Origin: Bradyrhizobium sp. 164
GTDB lineage: Bacteria; Pseudomonadota; Alphaproteobacteria; Rhizobiales; Xanthobacteraceae
DNA: 64,000 nt
NCBI RefSeq assembly: GCF_023073715.1
Contig: NZ_JADPKA010000069.1
Coordinates: forward strand, 62,001 to 126,000
Reading direction: 5' to 3'
Each line of letters starts with the position of its first letter. Positions within the stretch are counted from its first letter, which is position 1. The translations under genes and the position numbers were made by a program. Below, in pieces: positions 1 to 8,584 of the stretch. The notes below the pieces were generated by a model. The model was not told where the DNA came from. It was given only the letters and a program-made list of their open reading frames with translations, and made no database searches.

Positions 1-1
1 G

Positions 2-235
2 ATCATCTTCACCTTCACCGACTTCCAGCTGGTCTACGCCATCACCCGTGGCGGGCCCGGCAACTCGACCCATCTGCTGGCAACGCTTGCCTTCCAGCGC
101 GGCATCGCCGGTGGCGAGCTCGGCGAGGGTGCCGCGATCGCGGTGTCGATGATCCCGTTCCTGGTGTTCGCGACGCTGTTCTCTTATTTCGGACTGGCGC
201 GTCGCAAATGGCAGCAGGGAGAGAGCAATGACTGA
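2..235 (+). CDS. Sugar-type ABC transporter permease, C-terminal part (cut by window start)
   Basis: The first 77 visible codons are the end of an inner-membrane permease of the MalF/UgpA type. The motif TRGGPGNSTHLL is the usual segment just after the EAA loop in these proteins, and a last hydrophobic helix (MIPFLVFATLFSYFGL) is followed by the basic tail ARRKWQQ. The stop overlaps the next gene's ATG by 8 bases, so the two permeases are translationally coupled and probably form a heterodimer. The substrate cannot be read from this fragment; the binding protein and ATPase would lie upstream of the window. Confidence 0.85.
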   Translation: MIFTFTDFQLVYAITRGGPGNSTHLLATLAFQRGIAGGELGEGAAIAVSMIPFLVFATLFSYFGLARRKWQQGESND

Positions 236-1127
236 TACAGTCGCCCAACCGGCTGTCGCCGACGCGAAGGCAGCGCCCGACACGATGGCGTGGGATTCCG
301 GGCTGCGGCGGCTGATGATGATCTATCTGCCGCTCGGCTGCTTCGTACTTATCCTGCTGTTCCCGTTCTACTGGATGGCGATCACCTCGTTCAAGCCGAA
401 CGCGGAGCTGATGAATTACAAGGAGCACAATCCGTTCTGGATCTCGTCGCCCACGCTGGCGCACATCAAGCACCTCTTGTTCAACACCGCTTATCCGCAT
501 TGGTTGTGGACGACGATGCTGGTCGCGATCGGCTCGACCACGCTGTCGCTGATCGCGAGCACGCTTGCCGCTTACGCCATCGAACGCCTGCGCTTCCGCG
601 GCAGTCCCTATGTCGGTCTCGGCATTTATCTCGCTTATCTCGTGCCGCCGTCGATCCTGTTCATTCCGCTCGCCACCGTCGTCGTGCAGTTCGGCCTGTT
701 CGACTCACCGCTTGCGCTGATCCTGGTCTATCCGACCTTCCTGGTGCCGTTCTGCACCTGGCTCCTGATCGGCTATTTCAAGTCGATTCCCTACGAGCTC
801 GAGGAATGCGCGCTGGTCGACGGCGCCACGCGGCTGCAGATCCTGAGGCGGATCACGCTGCCGCTGGCGGTACCCGGCTTGATCTCGGCCGGCATCTTCT
901 CCTTCACGCTGTCCTGGAACGAGTTCATCTACGCGCTCGCCTTCATCCAGAGCGGCGCCAACAAGACCGTGCCGGTCGCGATCCTGACCGAGCTCGTCAC
1001 CGGCGACGTCTATCAGTGGGGTGCGCTGATGGCCGGCTCGCTGCTCGGCTCGCTGCCGGTTGCGATCTTCTACTCCCTGTTCGTGGATTATTACGTGTCG
1101 TCGCTGACGGGCGCGGTAAAGGAGTAG
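228..1127 (+). CDS. Sugar-type ABC transporter permease (MalG family)
   Basis: 299-residue inner-membrane permease. A cytoplasmic N-terminus of about 35 residues precedes the first helix (LPLGCFVLILLFPFYWMAITSF), which is typical of MalG/UgpE proteins. The EAA loop that contacts the ATPase is seen as EECALVDGATRLQILRRITLPL at about residues 190-211. Start ATG lies inside the end of the preceding permease gene, with AGGGAGAG just upstream as ribosome site. It is the last transporter gene of its operon; the following gene is an unrelated secreted esterase-like protein. Membership in a carbohydrate or polyol importer is family-based; the substrate is unknown. Confidence 0.92.
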   Translation: MTDTVAQPAVADAKAAPDTMAWDSGLRRLMMIYLPLGCFVLILLFPFYWMAITSFKPNAELMNYKEHNPFWISSPTLAHIKHLLFNTAYPHWLWTTMLVAIGSTTLSLIASTLAAYAIERLRFRGSPYVGLGIYLAYLVPPSILFIPLATVVVQFGLFDSPLALILVYPTFLVPFCTWLLIGYFKSIPYELEECALVDGATRLQILRRITLPLAVPGLISAGIFSFTLSWNEFIYALAFIQSGANKTVPVAILTELVTGDVYQWGALMAGSLLGSLPVAIFYSLFVDYYVSSLTGAVKE

Positions 1128-1213
1128 ATGGGCAACTGCGGCGTTTGGCCCGGCTTCACAAAACTGCAATGTGCCGTCCGCATAAGGCGTGCGTCCGCCA
1201 ACAGGAGACGTAC

Positions 1214-2570
1214 ATGCGCGCGACTTTTCTCGGCACCGTCGCAACGATCATTCTCACCGCGAGCGCCGCGCTCGCGCAGAGCGAAGGTGAATTCCCCGCC
1301 AAACTCGTCGGCCACGTGGTGATGCCGGCCGAATCGTTCATCGACGCACCCGCCGATGCGCCAGCCGATCTCAAGACCTCGGGCAAATACACGACGGGCA
1401 AGCGCGTCGACGCGCTCGGCACCGTGATGGGCAAGTCCTATGAGCGGGCGACGGGCGTGTCGCTGCCGTTCAGGGGCCAGCCGCTGCAGGGTCATTCCGG
1501 CATCAAGACCATGCCGGACGGCACGTTCTGGGTGATCACCGACAACGGTATGGGCGCGCGTGCCAACTCGCCGGATTCGATGCTATACCTGAACCACTAC
1601 AAGATGGATTGGACGAGCGGCAAGATCGAGCGGCTGGAGACCATCTTCCTGCACGATCCCGACAGACGCGTGCCGTTCCGCATCGTTCATGAGGATACCC
1701 AGAAGCGCTATCTCACCGGCTCGGACTTCGACACCGAGGGCTTCCAGATCATCGCCGACAGCTTCTGGATCGGCGACGAGTTCGGCCCCTATATCCTGAA
1801 AGGCCGACAAAACCGGCAAGATCTTGGCCGTGTTCGAGACGGTCGCCGATGGCAAGCCGGTGCGCTCGCCGGACAATTGGGCAGTGGGAACGCCGGCCGC
1901 GCCGGGCGCGACCTACACTAATGTCAACCTCCGCCGTTCCAAGGGTTTTGAGGGCTTTGCATCGTCCAAGGACGGCAAATTCCTCTACGGCCTGCTCGAA
2001 GGACCGCTGTGGGACGCCGACAAGAAGGACTGGGAAAAGGTCGACGGCAAGGAAGCCTCCCGCATCCTCGAATTCGACGTCGCTGCCGAGAAATTCACCG
2101 GACGCTACTGGCAGTATGTGTTCGAACAGAACGGCAATGCCATCGGCGACTTCAACATGGTCGACCCGACCAGCGGCCTCGTCATCGAGCGCGACAACGG
2201 CGAAGGCACCGCGGACAAGTCTTGCCCGCAAGGCACCCGCGGCGAGAACTGCTTTCCTGACCTCGCCAAATTCAAGCGCATCTACAAGATCGAGCTCACC
2301 GATGCCAATGTCGGCAAGCCCGTGCGCAAGATCGGCTATATCGACCTCTTGAAGATCAGGGATCCCGACAAGAAGGCGAGGAAGCCGCTCAATGACGGCG
2401 TCTACACCTTCCCGTTCTTCACCATCGAGAACGTCGATCGCGTCGACGACACTCACATCATCGTCGGCAACGACAACAATCTGCCGTTCTCGTCCAGCCG
2501 CGACCCCAACAAGGCCGACGATAACGAGTTCATGCTGCTGGAGGTCGCGGATTTCCTGAAGGCGAAGTGA
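1214..2570 (+). pseudogene. Secreted esterase-like phytase-family protein, frameshifted
   Basis: Two consecutive reading frames together encode one protein of about 450 residues of the 'esterase-like activity of phytase' family. The first begins at ATG 1214 after an AGGAG site, with a signal peptide (MRATFLGTVATIILTASAALA), and runs through GHSGIKTMPDGTFWVITDNG and TEGFQIIADSFWIGDEFGPYILK. At 1801-1804 the sequence has one surplus G: removing it continues the protein as ADKTGKILAVFETVADGKP and on to the stop at 2570. As written the first frame ends at a premature stop near 1921. The family is periplasmic and thought to act on phosphoester-type substrates; no activity is assured. It is either a recent null allele or a one-base sequence error. 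Confidence 0.85.
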
Positions 2571-2666
2571 GGCGACGCTCTCTCGATACGGCCATCGCCG
2601 GGCTCGACCGGGCGGTCCAGTCCGCCGCGGCGGCGGTGTGATACGGAAATGCCGCGGCGTACTGGA

Positions 2667-2686
2667 TGCCCCGCCTTCGCGGGGCA
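2667..2686. repeat. Short perfect hairpin between convergent genes
   Basis: TGCCCCGC, a CTTC loop and GCGGGGCA form a perfect 8-bp stem just after the esterase-like gene and before the convergent tonB gene end. It has no T-run, so it resembles a dispersed GC-rich repeat or a weak bidirectional terminator more than a classic intrinsic terminator. Confidence 0.5.
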
Positions 2687-2699
2687 CGACAACGGAGAC

Positions 2700-3533
2700 T
2701 TATCGCACCGTAAACTCCACCGGAATCGTAAAGCTCATCGCGCCGTTCTTGACCTCGTCCGGGATCGGCGGAAACGGCGAGGCCTGGCGGATCATCGCCA
2801 TGGCCTGAGCGTCGAAAGCGGCGACGCCGGACGAACCACTGAGGCGGCTGGATGTGACCTGCCCGCTACGGGCAATCGTAAAGCTCAGCCTCGCGATGCC
2901 ACGCTGACCGCCGCCAGAGGACGGATATTGGTGGAAGCGCATCAGATGCGCGCGGATTCGCTGATTGTAGGATGCGATCACGGAGGCCACCGCGCCGGCG
3001 CTCTGGGCTGATGCCATCGCCGCCTCGCGCTCCGCGCGCGGGGCTGCGCTGGTGCGCGGCGCCGGCGGCGCCTCAGACGGCTTTTTCGCCTCGCGGCGAA
3101 CCACCTTCGGCTTCGCCGGCGCCGGCTTTTCGACCGGGACGATCTTCGCCGGCTCGGGCTTGGCCGGGGTCGGCTCCAATCTCTGCTCGGGTGGCGCGAC
3201 AACGTCCGGCTTTTCCTGCGGCGGCGTCGGCGCGATCGTCTCCTCGGCCATCTGCTGCTGCACGGGCTGCGGCGGCGAAGCATCGGCCTCCTGCATCACG
3301 GGCCCTGGCGCGATGTCGTCCTGCATCGATTGCGGCGCCGAAGTCACCGGTGCCATGTCGATCATGATCGCCGGCAGGCTCACACCTTGCTCGGGCTGCG
3401 ACTTGAGCCAGCTCATCGCAAGCAGTGCCGCGGCCATGTGAAGCGCCACGATTACGGCCGCCGATAGGCTCCAGCGCATGGTTTCCCTTTCGCCGAGCGG
3501 CTCGTGCAGGGCAAACGCGTTTGCGGAGGTCAT
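2700..3533 (-). CDS. tonB: Energy transducer TonB
   Basis: 277-residue TonB-family protein that transmits proton-motive force from ExbB/ExbD to outer-membrane receptors. One N-terminal helix (SLSAAVIVALHMAAALLAMSWL, residues 22-43), then a long Pro/Lys/Glu-rich spacer crossing the periplasm (about residues 60-185), then the C-terminal domain with GIARLSFTIARSGQV and FPPIPDEVK. The start overlaps the exbD stop by one base (TGATG), so it is coupled to exbD. Position at the end of an exbB-exbD-tonB unit beside hmuR points to heme receptor energising. Confidence 0.93.
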   Translation of the reverse strand: MTSANAFALHEPLGERETMRWSLSAAVIVALHMAAALLAMSWLKSQPEQGVSLPAIMIDMAPVTSAPQSMQDDIAPGPVMQEADASPPQPVQQQMAEETIAPTPPQEKPDVVAPPEQRLEPTPAKPEPAKIVPVEKPAPAKPKVVRREAKKPSEAPPAPRTSAAPRAEREAAMASAQSAGAVASVIASYNQRIRAHLMRFHQYPSSGGGQRGIARLSFTIARSGQVTSSRLSGSSGVAAFDAQAMAMIRQASPFPPIPDEVKNGAMSFTIPVEFTVR

Positions 3534-3976
3534 CAGCTGCGCCCGTCGAGGCCGACCAGCGCGACCTTCAGGTAGCCGGCATTGCGCAAGCTGTTCATCA
3601 CCTCCATCAAGTCGCCATAGGAGACCGCCTTGTCGGCGCGCAGATAAATGCGCTCGTCCTTGCGGCCCTTGGTGGCGGCAGCGAGCGAGGTGCCGAGCGC
3701 ATCGCGGGACACAAGATCCTCACCGACGGCAATCGAAAGATCCGGCTTCACGGTGACGAAGATCGGCTTGTCCGGCCGCGGCGCGGGCTCGGCGGCGCTC
3801 GCCGGCAGATCGACCCCGATGTCGACGGTGGCAAGTGGCGCCGCCACCATGAAAATGATCAGAAGCACCAGCATCACGTCGATGAATGGCGTGACGTTAA
3901 TCTCGTGGGTCACGTCGAGATCACCCGGGTCACCGCGCGACCTGACCGAGGAGCTTGCGCCGAGCTTTGCGGACAT
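3533..3976 (-). CDS. exbD: Biopolymer transporter ExbD
   Basis: 147-residue inner-membrane partner of ExbB in the TonB motor. It has the family core THEINVTPFIDVMLVLLIIFMVAAPL, with the proton-carrying Asp in TPFIDVML at the start of its single helix, and a periplasmic C-terminal domain. Four bases separate it from exbB upstream and it overlaps tonB downstream, so the three genes are one operon. Length is usual for the family. Confidence 0.95.
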   Translation of the reverse strand: MSAKLGASSSVRSRGDPGDLDVTHEINVTPFIDVMLVLLIIFMVAAPLATVDIGVDLPASAAEPAPRPDKPIFVTVKPDLSIAVGEDLVSRDALGTSLAAATKGRKDERIYLRADKAVSYGDLMEVMNSLRNAGYLKVALVGLDGRS

Positions 3977-3980
3977 GGCC

Positions 3981-4757
3981 CTACTCCGCCGCCCGCGCCA
4001 GGCGGAATTCTCTGTGGTCGCGCTGGCGGCTCACCAGCAGCGTAAGCTGTGCCGAGGCATCGCTGAGCAGCGCGCGGTAATTGGCGATGCCGCGAACGAG
4101 ATGATTGTAGATCACGACCGCCGGGATCGCGGCGACGAGGCCGAGCGCGGTGGCAAGCAATGCCTCCGCGATGCCGGGCGCGACCACCGCAAGACTCGTG
4201 GTGTGGCTCTCGGAGATGCCGATGAAGGAATTCATGATGCCCCAGACCGTGCCGAACAAGCCGACGAACGGCGCGGTGGCGCCGATGGTCGCGAGCACGC
4301 CGGTGCCGCGCGCGATCTGCCGGGACATGGCCGCCTCGACCCGCTCCAACCGCAGCGCCACCCGCTCCTCAAGGCCGTTATCGAGCACGCCGCCGGAGAG
4401 CTCCGCCTCCTTGGCGCAGGACTGGATAAGCTGGGCGACCGCATCATGCGCATCGCCGGCCCGTGCCGCGGCCTCGGCCAGCGTCATGTTGCCTTCGAGC
4501 GCGCGCGTCCGGTGCAAAGCCAGCGCGCCCTTGCGGCGCAGCTCGATGGTCTTCGCAAGCCACACCGTCCATGTCACCAGCGAAGCCACGGCGAGGCCGA
4601 CCATCACCGTCTTCACGATGATGTCGGCGCTGACGAACATGCCCCAGGGCGACAGATTGCGCGGTAACAGCGCTTCGTCGATCGCGAAGGCCGGTGTCGG
4701 CGCGAGCGCCAGCACGGATGTTACGATCATGTGCCGAAGCCTGGAATTGCTTTGCAT
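3981..4757 (-). CDS. exbB: Tol/TonB motor protein ExbB
   Basis: 258-residue ExbB/TolQ-family inner-membrane protein forming the proton channel of the TonB complex. It begins with a signal-like stretch ending TPAFA, as in long ExbB forms, then three helices: around residues 43-66, and in the MotA/ExbB domain (GVLATIGATAPFVGLFGTVWGIMNSF) and its last part (GIAEALLATALGLVAAIPAVVIYNHL). First gene of the exbB-exbD-tonB group; 26 bases separate it from hutX upstream, so it is probably in the same heme transcript. Confidence 0.95.
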   Translation of the reverse strand: MQSNSRLRHMIVTSVLALAPTPAFAIDEALLPRNLSPWGMFVSADIIVKTVMVGLAVASLVTWTVWLAKTIELRRKGALALHRTRALEGNMTLAEAAARAGDAHDAVAQLIQSCAKEAELSGGVLDNGLEERVALRLERVEAAMSRQIARGTGVLATIGATAPFVGLFGTVWGIMNSFIGISESHTTSLAVVAPGIAEALLATALGLVAAIPAVVIYNHLVRGIANYRALLSDASAQLTLLVSRQRDHREFRLARAAE

Positions 4758-4783
4758 CCTGATCTCCCGTCAGACAGAAGAAG

Positions 4784-5299
4784 CTACGCGGTTGGCTGCG
4801 GCGCGATCCGGTCCGCGAGCTGCCTGAACCGCGCCAGTTGGTCCGCACGCAGCGCACGGGTCTCGTCGCGGCCGACGAAGACCTTGAACATGATGCCGCC
4901 ATCGGCATTGACGAAGGCGACGAAGGCGGACGTCTTGCCCATGAAGGGACGCTCGACGAAGACGACGGCCGCGCATCGCTCATGACGGAGATGGCCGTGC
5001 AATCCCTTCGGCTGCATCAGGTTGAAGTAACCGCGGCCGATCTCCCCCGCGGGAAGCGCCCCGGTGAACTCGAAGATCCCATCGTCCGTGTGGACGATCA
5101 GCGTGACCTCGCCCCATTCGGCGATATCCTGCATGGCGGCGGCGAAATGCTCACCGCCGCCCATGCGCACCATGGACGGCGGCAGCGCCTCGATCACAGC
5201 GCGCGGGGTGACCTTGCGCTCGCGCGCAACGTCCTCGATCACGGCGTCGGGATTGTCGGCCATATACGCCTTGAGATCGGCGAGATCGGTGCTCAACAT
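4784..5299 (-). CDS. hutX: Cytosolic heme-handling protein, HutX/HugX family
   Basis: 171 residues matching the HutX/HugX heme-utilisation family, which binds heme in the cytosol and hands it to degrading enzymes. Visible family features are the N-terminal winged-helix-like part (NPDAVIEDVARERKVTPRAVIEAL), GEVTLIVHTDDGIFEFTGALP, the GYFNLM segment and FVERPFMGKTSAFVAFVNADGGIMFKVFVGRDETR. It lies between exbB and the heme monooxygenase gene in one minus-strand series, fitting a post-import role. Assignment is by sequence family and neighbourhood. Confidence 0.88.
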   Translation of the reverse strand: MLSTDLADLKAYMADNPDAVIEDVARERKVTPRAVIEALPPSMVRMGGGEHFAAAMQDIAEWGEVTLIVHTDDGIFEFTGALPAGEIGRGYFNLMQPKGLHGHLRHERCAAVVFVERPFMGKTSAFVAFVNADGGIMFKVFVGRDETRALRADQLARFRQLADRIAPQPTA

Positions 5300-5326
5300 G
5301 TCCAGCTCCCTTCATGATCGGCCGGC

Positions 5327-5660
5327 TCAGGCGGCCGCGTTCGCCTTGCGCTCAGTCATGATGACCTCGAACCCCTCGAACTTGGGATGGCCGAGATAGA
5401 GGCTTGCGCCGGTCTTGTTGTCGGCACGCGCATGTGCGCGGCGGAATTCCTCTGAGCGCGTCCAGGCCTCGAAAGCGGACTTGTCGACCCACACGGTGTG
5501 CGAGGAATACAGCGTGTGGTCCTCCAGCACCGGTCCTTAGCAAATGAAATTCGACGAAACCGGGCATGCTGCCGAGATAGGACTCCCGGCTGCGCCAGAC
5601 GGTCTCGAACGCGGCTTCCGAGCCGAGCTTCACCTGAAAACGATTCATAGCGATGAACAT
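5327..5660 (-). pseudogene. hmuQ: IsdG/HmuQ-type heme monooxygenase, frameshifted
   Basis: The ATG at 5660 (GAGGAG site upstream) starts MFIAMNRFQVKLGSEAAFETVWRSR and reads to FHLL near 5538. The protein then continues one frame over as GPVLEDHTLYSSHTVW through FEAWTRSEEFRRAHA to the stop at 5327. Asn6, and a Trp and His ten residues apart, correspond to the Asn-Trp-His triad of IsdG heme-degrading enzymes. Bradyrhizobium has two such enzymes, HmuQ and HmuD, and HmuQ is described as linked to heme transport genes. At 5536-5540 there is a net gain of one base or loss of two. A GTG at 5530 could start the second half, but that piece would lack Asn6. Either gene decay or sequence error. Confidence 0.82.
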
Positions 5661-5758
5661 GAAAGTCTCCTCTTCTGATCTAGACGAAAACGCGCCGAAG
5701 CCGCGCTGGAGCATCAGCGCGGCCCGGCGGAAGTTGTGGTGTTGCGGTGCCCTGCGGC

Positions 5759-8110
5759 TCACGCACCCCCAAAGTGGATCTTCAGGCCGGCCTTGTAGAC
5801 CCTGCCCGGTCCCGGGCTCGTCCACAGCACGTCGTTCTGCGAGGTGCCATCGGTGGAGCTGCCGGGAATGGCATAAGGCCGGTAATACTGGTTCAGAAGA
5901 TTGTCGATCGAGGCCGAGAACACGATATCCCTGGTCGCATTGTAGGTCAGATACAGATTGACGAGATCGTAGCCGGTCGAGCGAATATAGTTGGCCGGCA
6001 CGTCGTTGTTCGGACCGAACGAAGCCCACTGCGCCGACACGATCAGGGTGCGATCAAGCAGGCGGACACCGCCGGTGGTGACGACCTTGGTCGGGCTGAT
6101 GGTCGCAAGCCCGATATTGGTGGCGACGTTCTTGCCCTGGATGTAGTGACCGGCGACACCGATGAACCAGCTGCCCGCATCGTACATCGTCTCCGCCTCG
6201 AAGCCCTGGATGCGGGCATTGGCGATGTTCTGATACTGGTAGTATTGGCTGAACGAGCCGAATGGCGGCACCAGGACCGCCGCCGAAGCGACGAGGTCGA
6301 TATAGTCGCTGACATCGTTGCGGAACAGGTTGATCTTTCCCCTGAACGAGTCAGACGCGCTGAAGATGTTGTCGTACTTCAGGTTGATACCGACTTCCTT
6401 GTTCTTGCCGACCTCGGGACGAAGGTTTGGGTTGGGGAGGAAGCAGAACAGGCCGACGGTGCCGTCGGGGCAGGGAAAGAACGCTGGTCCGCCCCCGGTC
6501 GCGTGCGCGCCGGAAATCACCGTCTCGGTGATCGACGGGGCGCGATAGCCTTCGGCATAGCTGACATAAGGCTGGAAGCCCGCGATCGGCGTGACGCCCA
6601 GGGTGATCTTGGGTGAGAAGCGGTCGCCGCCGGCGCTAGTCCTGCCGGAATCGAGGTCGTAGCGGTCATAGCGGATCGCGCTCACCGCCTCGAACCAGGT
6701 GCCGTAGTTCTGCTTCAACTGAACGAAACCGCCCGACACAGTACGGATGCCACTCGGCGTGGTGATGTTGGAGTTGCCGCGGCTGTCGGTCGTGATGACG
6801 TCGTCCTGAAACGCGTCGACGCCCCAGGTGACGGCGTTGCGCCAGTCGCCGACGTTGAAGCGCGTGGTGTTGTTGACGTCGATGCCGTAGGTGTTGAGGA
6901 CATAGCCGCGTTTGTCGCCGACGCAGCCCGAGATGTTGTTGCCGAAATTGCCCGCGCCGCAATAGGTCGCGCCTCCGGTTGAATAGTGATAGGTCTTGGT
7001 CTGGTCGTTGTCGACGCGGTTGCCGTAGACCGACATGTGCCAATCGAACAGATTGTCGCTCGGCAGCGAATAATTCCAGGTAATCGTGCCGGTGTAATTC
7101 TTGGCGTCGGAAGCGTAAACCGAGGAGCCCTGATAAAGCGCGCGCTGCGCCGCAGTTAGCACCGGGCCCCGGTTGAACTGACCAATATCGTACTGATAAT
7201 CCTGGAAGATGGCACCGAACTTGACCTCGTGACCGAGGGCCGGCCGCACCGTGAGCTTCATCAGCCCGCTTTCGACCTGGTTACCGGTGTTGCCGATCTC
7301 GGTGCCATTGCCGTCCTTGTAATTGCCCTGCGTGCGATAGACCGCGCCGCCGAAGACATCGATATCGGGCGTGGCGCGCACGCCGCCGAAGACCGAAGCG
7401 AGGCCGCGATTGTTATTGGAGCCGTAGGAGCCGGAGAGATCGACGCCCCAGCGCTCGCCGGGGCGTAACACGTCGTTGATGTCCTTGGTGCGGAAGGAGA
7501 CCAAGCCGCCAATCGCACCGGAGCCGTAGATATTGGCAGTCGGTCCCCGCACGACATCGACCCCGCCGATCAATTCAGGGTCGAGGAAGAAGGAGCCGTT
7601 GGCGTTGTGGCCGGTGCGCTGGTAGTTCTGCCGCGCACCGTCGACCACGACCGCGACGCGGCCGAAATCCTGCAAGCCGCGGATGTTGATGACGGTTGCG
7701 GGATCGTCGCCGCGCTCCTGGAACGACACGCCGGGCACGGCATAGAAGATGCCCGACAAACGGTTGGGCTGAAGCCCCTGGATCTGGTCGAGCGAAATCG
7801 AGCTGACTGGCGCGAGCGCATCGATCGTCCGCTGCGGTGTCTTGGTCGCGGCGACCGTAATCGTGTCGAGCGTCTGAACAGGCGCCGCGCCTCCAGCCTG
7901 GGCGCGGGCGTTCATGACGTCGGGCGCTGCCGGCTGCGCAACTGGCGGCTTCACCGGCTTGCGCTTCGCTTGCTTCGGCCATTCCGACGACGCACTTTCG
8001 GCCTGCGGCTGGGCGGCCTGTGCAAGCCCCCTCTCCGCCGTCATTGCCGCGATTGAAACCACCGACGCGCCCAAAATCAGGGCGCGCGAATACCTAGCCC
8101 CGTCAGCCAT
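5759..8110 (-). CDS. hmuR: TonB-dependent heme/hemoglobin receptor
   Basis: 783-residue outer-membrane receptor that imports heme. Signal peptide (MADGARYSRALILGASVVSIAAM...AQA), a TonB-box-like TITVAATKTP at about residues 83-93, a plug domain (VPGVSFQERGDDPATVINIRGL; DVVRGPTANIYGSGAIGGLVSFRT) and a C-terminal barrel ending KAGLKIHFGG with the terminal aromatic pattern of the family. ATG 8110 is preferred over the upstream GTG 8128 because GGGG stands just before it and the signal peptide begins there. Last step before TonB/ExbB/ExbD; divergent from hmuP. The heme class is inferred from the 'hemoglobin/transferrin/lactoferrin' receptor pattern and the locus. Confidence 0.93.
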   Translation of the reverse strand: MADGARYSRALILGASVVSIAAMTAERGLAQAAQPQAESASSEWPKQAKRKPVKPPVAQPAAPDVMNARAQAGGAAPVQTLDTITVAATKTPQRTIDALAPVSSISLDQIQGLQPNRLSGIFYAVPGVSFQERGDDPATVINIRGLQDFGRVAVVVDGARQNYQRTGHNANGSFFLDPELIGGVDVVRGPTANIYGSGAIGGLVSFRTKDINDVLRPGERWGVDLSGSYGSNNNRGLASVFGGVRATPDIDVFGGAVYRTQGNYKDGNGTEIGNTGNQVESGLMKLTVRPALGHEVKFGAIFQDYQYDIGQFNRGPVLTAAQRALYQGSSVYASDAKNYTGTITWNYSLPSDNLFDWHMSVYGNRVDNDQTKTYHYSTGGATYCGAGNFGNNISGCVGDKRGYVLNTYGIDVNNTTRFNVGDWRNAVTWGVDAFQDDVITTDSRGNSNITTPSGIRTVSGGFVQLKQNYGTWFEAVSAIRYDRYDLDSGRTSAGGDRFSPKITLGVTPIAGFQPYVSYAEGYRAPSITETVISGAHATGGGPAFFPCPDGTVGLFCFLPNPNLRPEVGKNKEVGINLKYDNIFSASDSFRGKINLFRNDVSDYIDLVASAAVLVPPFGSFSQYYQYQNIANARIQGFEAETMYDAGSWFIGVAGHYIQGKNVATNIGLATISPTKVVTTGGVRLLDRTLIVSAQWASFGPNNDVPANYIRSTGYDLVNLYLTYNATRDIVFSASIDNLLNQYYRPYAIPGSSTDGTSQNDVLWTSPGPGRVYKAGLKIHFGGA

Positions 8111-8372
8111 ATCAGCCCCAGCCTGCACTTCACTTTAGTTTTGGAGTTTTATTGGCTGGCGTGCGTTCGCAACGCGAACGACTGGCTGGCTGTCTTTCGA
8201 AAGCACGCGGGGCACTCCCCACTGCCATAATCGGTTACGTGGCAACACTCTGACCGTCAATGACATCCGGTTACAGTTTATATCGATTGTAAATTGCTGC
8301 CGTTGGAATGCGCCTCGCGCCCCTTATACAAAGCAAGACGCATCTGAATTTCGAAAGCGCATCACACCAACA
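8111..8372. promoter_or_regulatory. Divergent hmuR / hmuPTUV control region
   Basis: 262 bases between two divergent heme operons. It holds a perfect inverted repeat CGTTCGC-AAC-GCGAACG at 8164-8180, two copies of the palindrome TTTCGAAA followed by GC (8195-8202 and 8349-8356), and an A/T-rich element TTTATA-N5-TGTAAA near 8277-8293. In Bradyrhizobium hmuR is activated by Irr at an iron control element together with HmuP. No clean copy of that element was found by eye, so which palindrome is the operator is open. Confidence 0.6.
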
Positions 8373-8579
8373 ATGTCAGCAACATCAGGAGACAGCAGCA
8401 GCGGCGCGGCGGGGGCGGCAGGAGGCCCTTCTGCAGCAACGAGAACCCTCACCATGCGAGGAAGCCGGATCGACAGCCGCGAGCTGTTTGCGGCCGAGCG
8501 CGAGATCATCATTGCGCATGGCGAGGACAGCTATCGCCTGCGCCTGACCTCGCAGAACAAGCTGATCCTGACCAAGTGA
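8373..8579 (+). CDS. hmuP: Hemin uptake protein HemP/HmuP
   Basis: 68 residues. The conserved core is at the C-terminus: RIDSRELFAAEREIIIAHGEDSYRLRLTSQNKLILTK, the HemP/HmuP signature with final 'LILTK'. In Bradyrhizobium japonicum HmuP is a coactivator needed with Irr for hmuR expression. The first 25 residues are Ser/Gly/Ala-rich and not conserved; ATG 8454 (MRGSRIDS) is an alternative start because neither has a strong ribosome site. The stop overlaps the possible GTG start of hmuT. Confidence 0.9.
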   Translation: MSATSGDSSSGAAGAAGGPSAATRTLTMRGSRIDSRELFAAEREIIIAHGEDSYRLRLTSQNKLILTK

Positions 8580-8584
8580 ACGCA

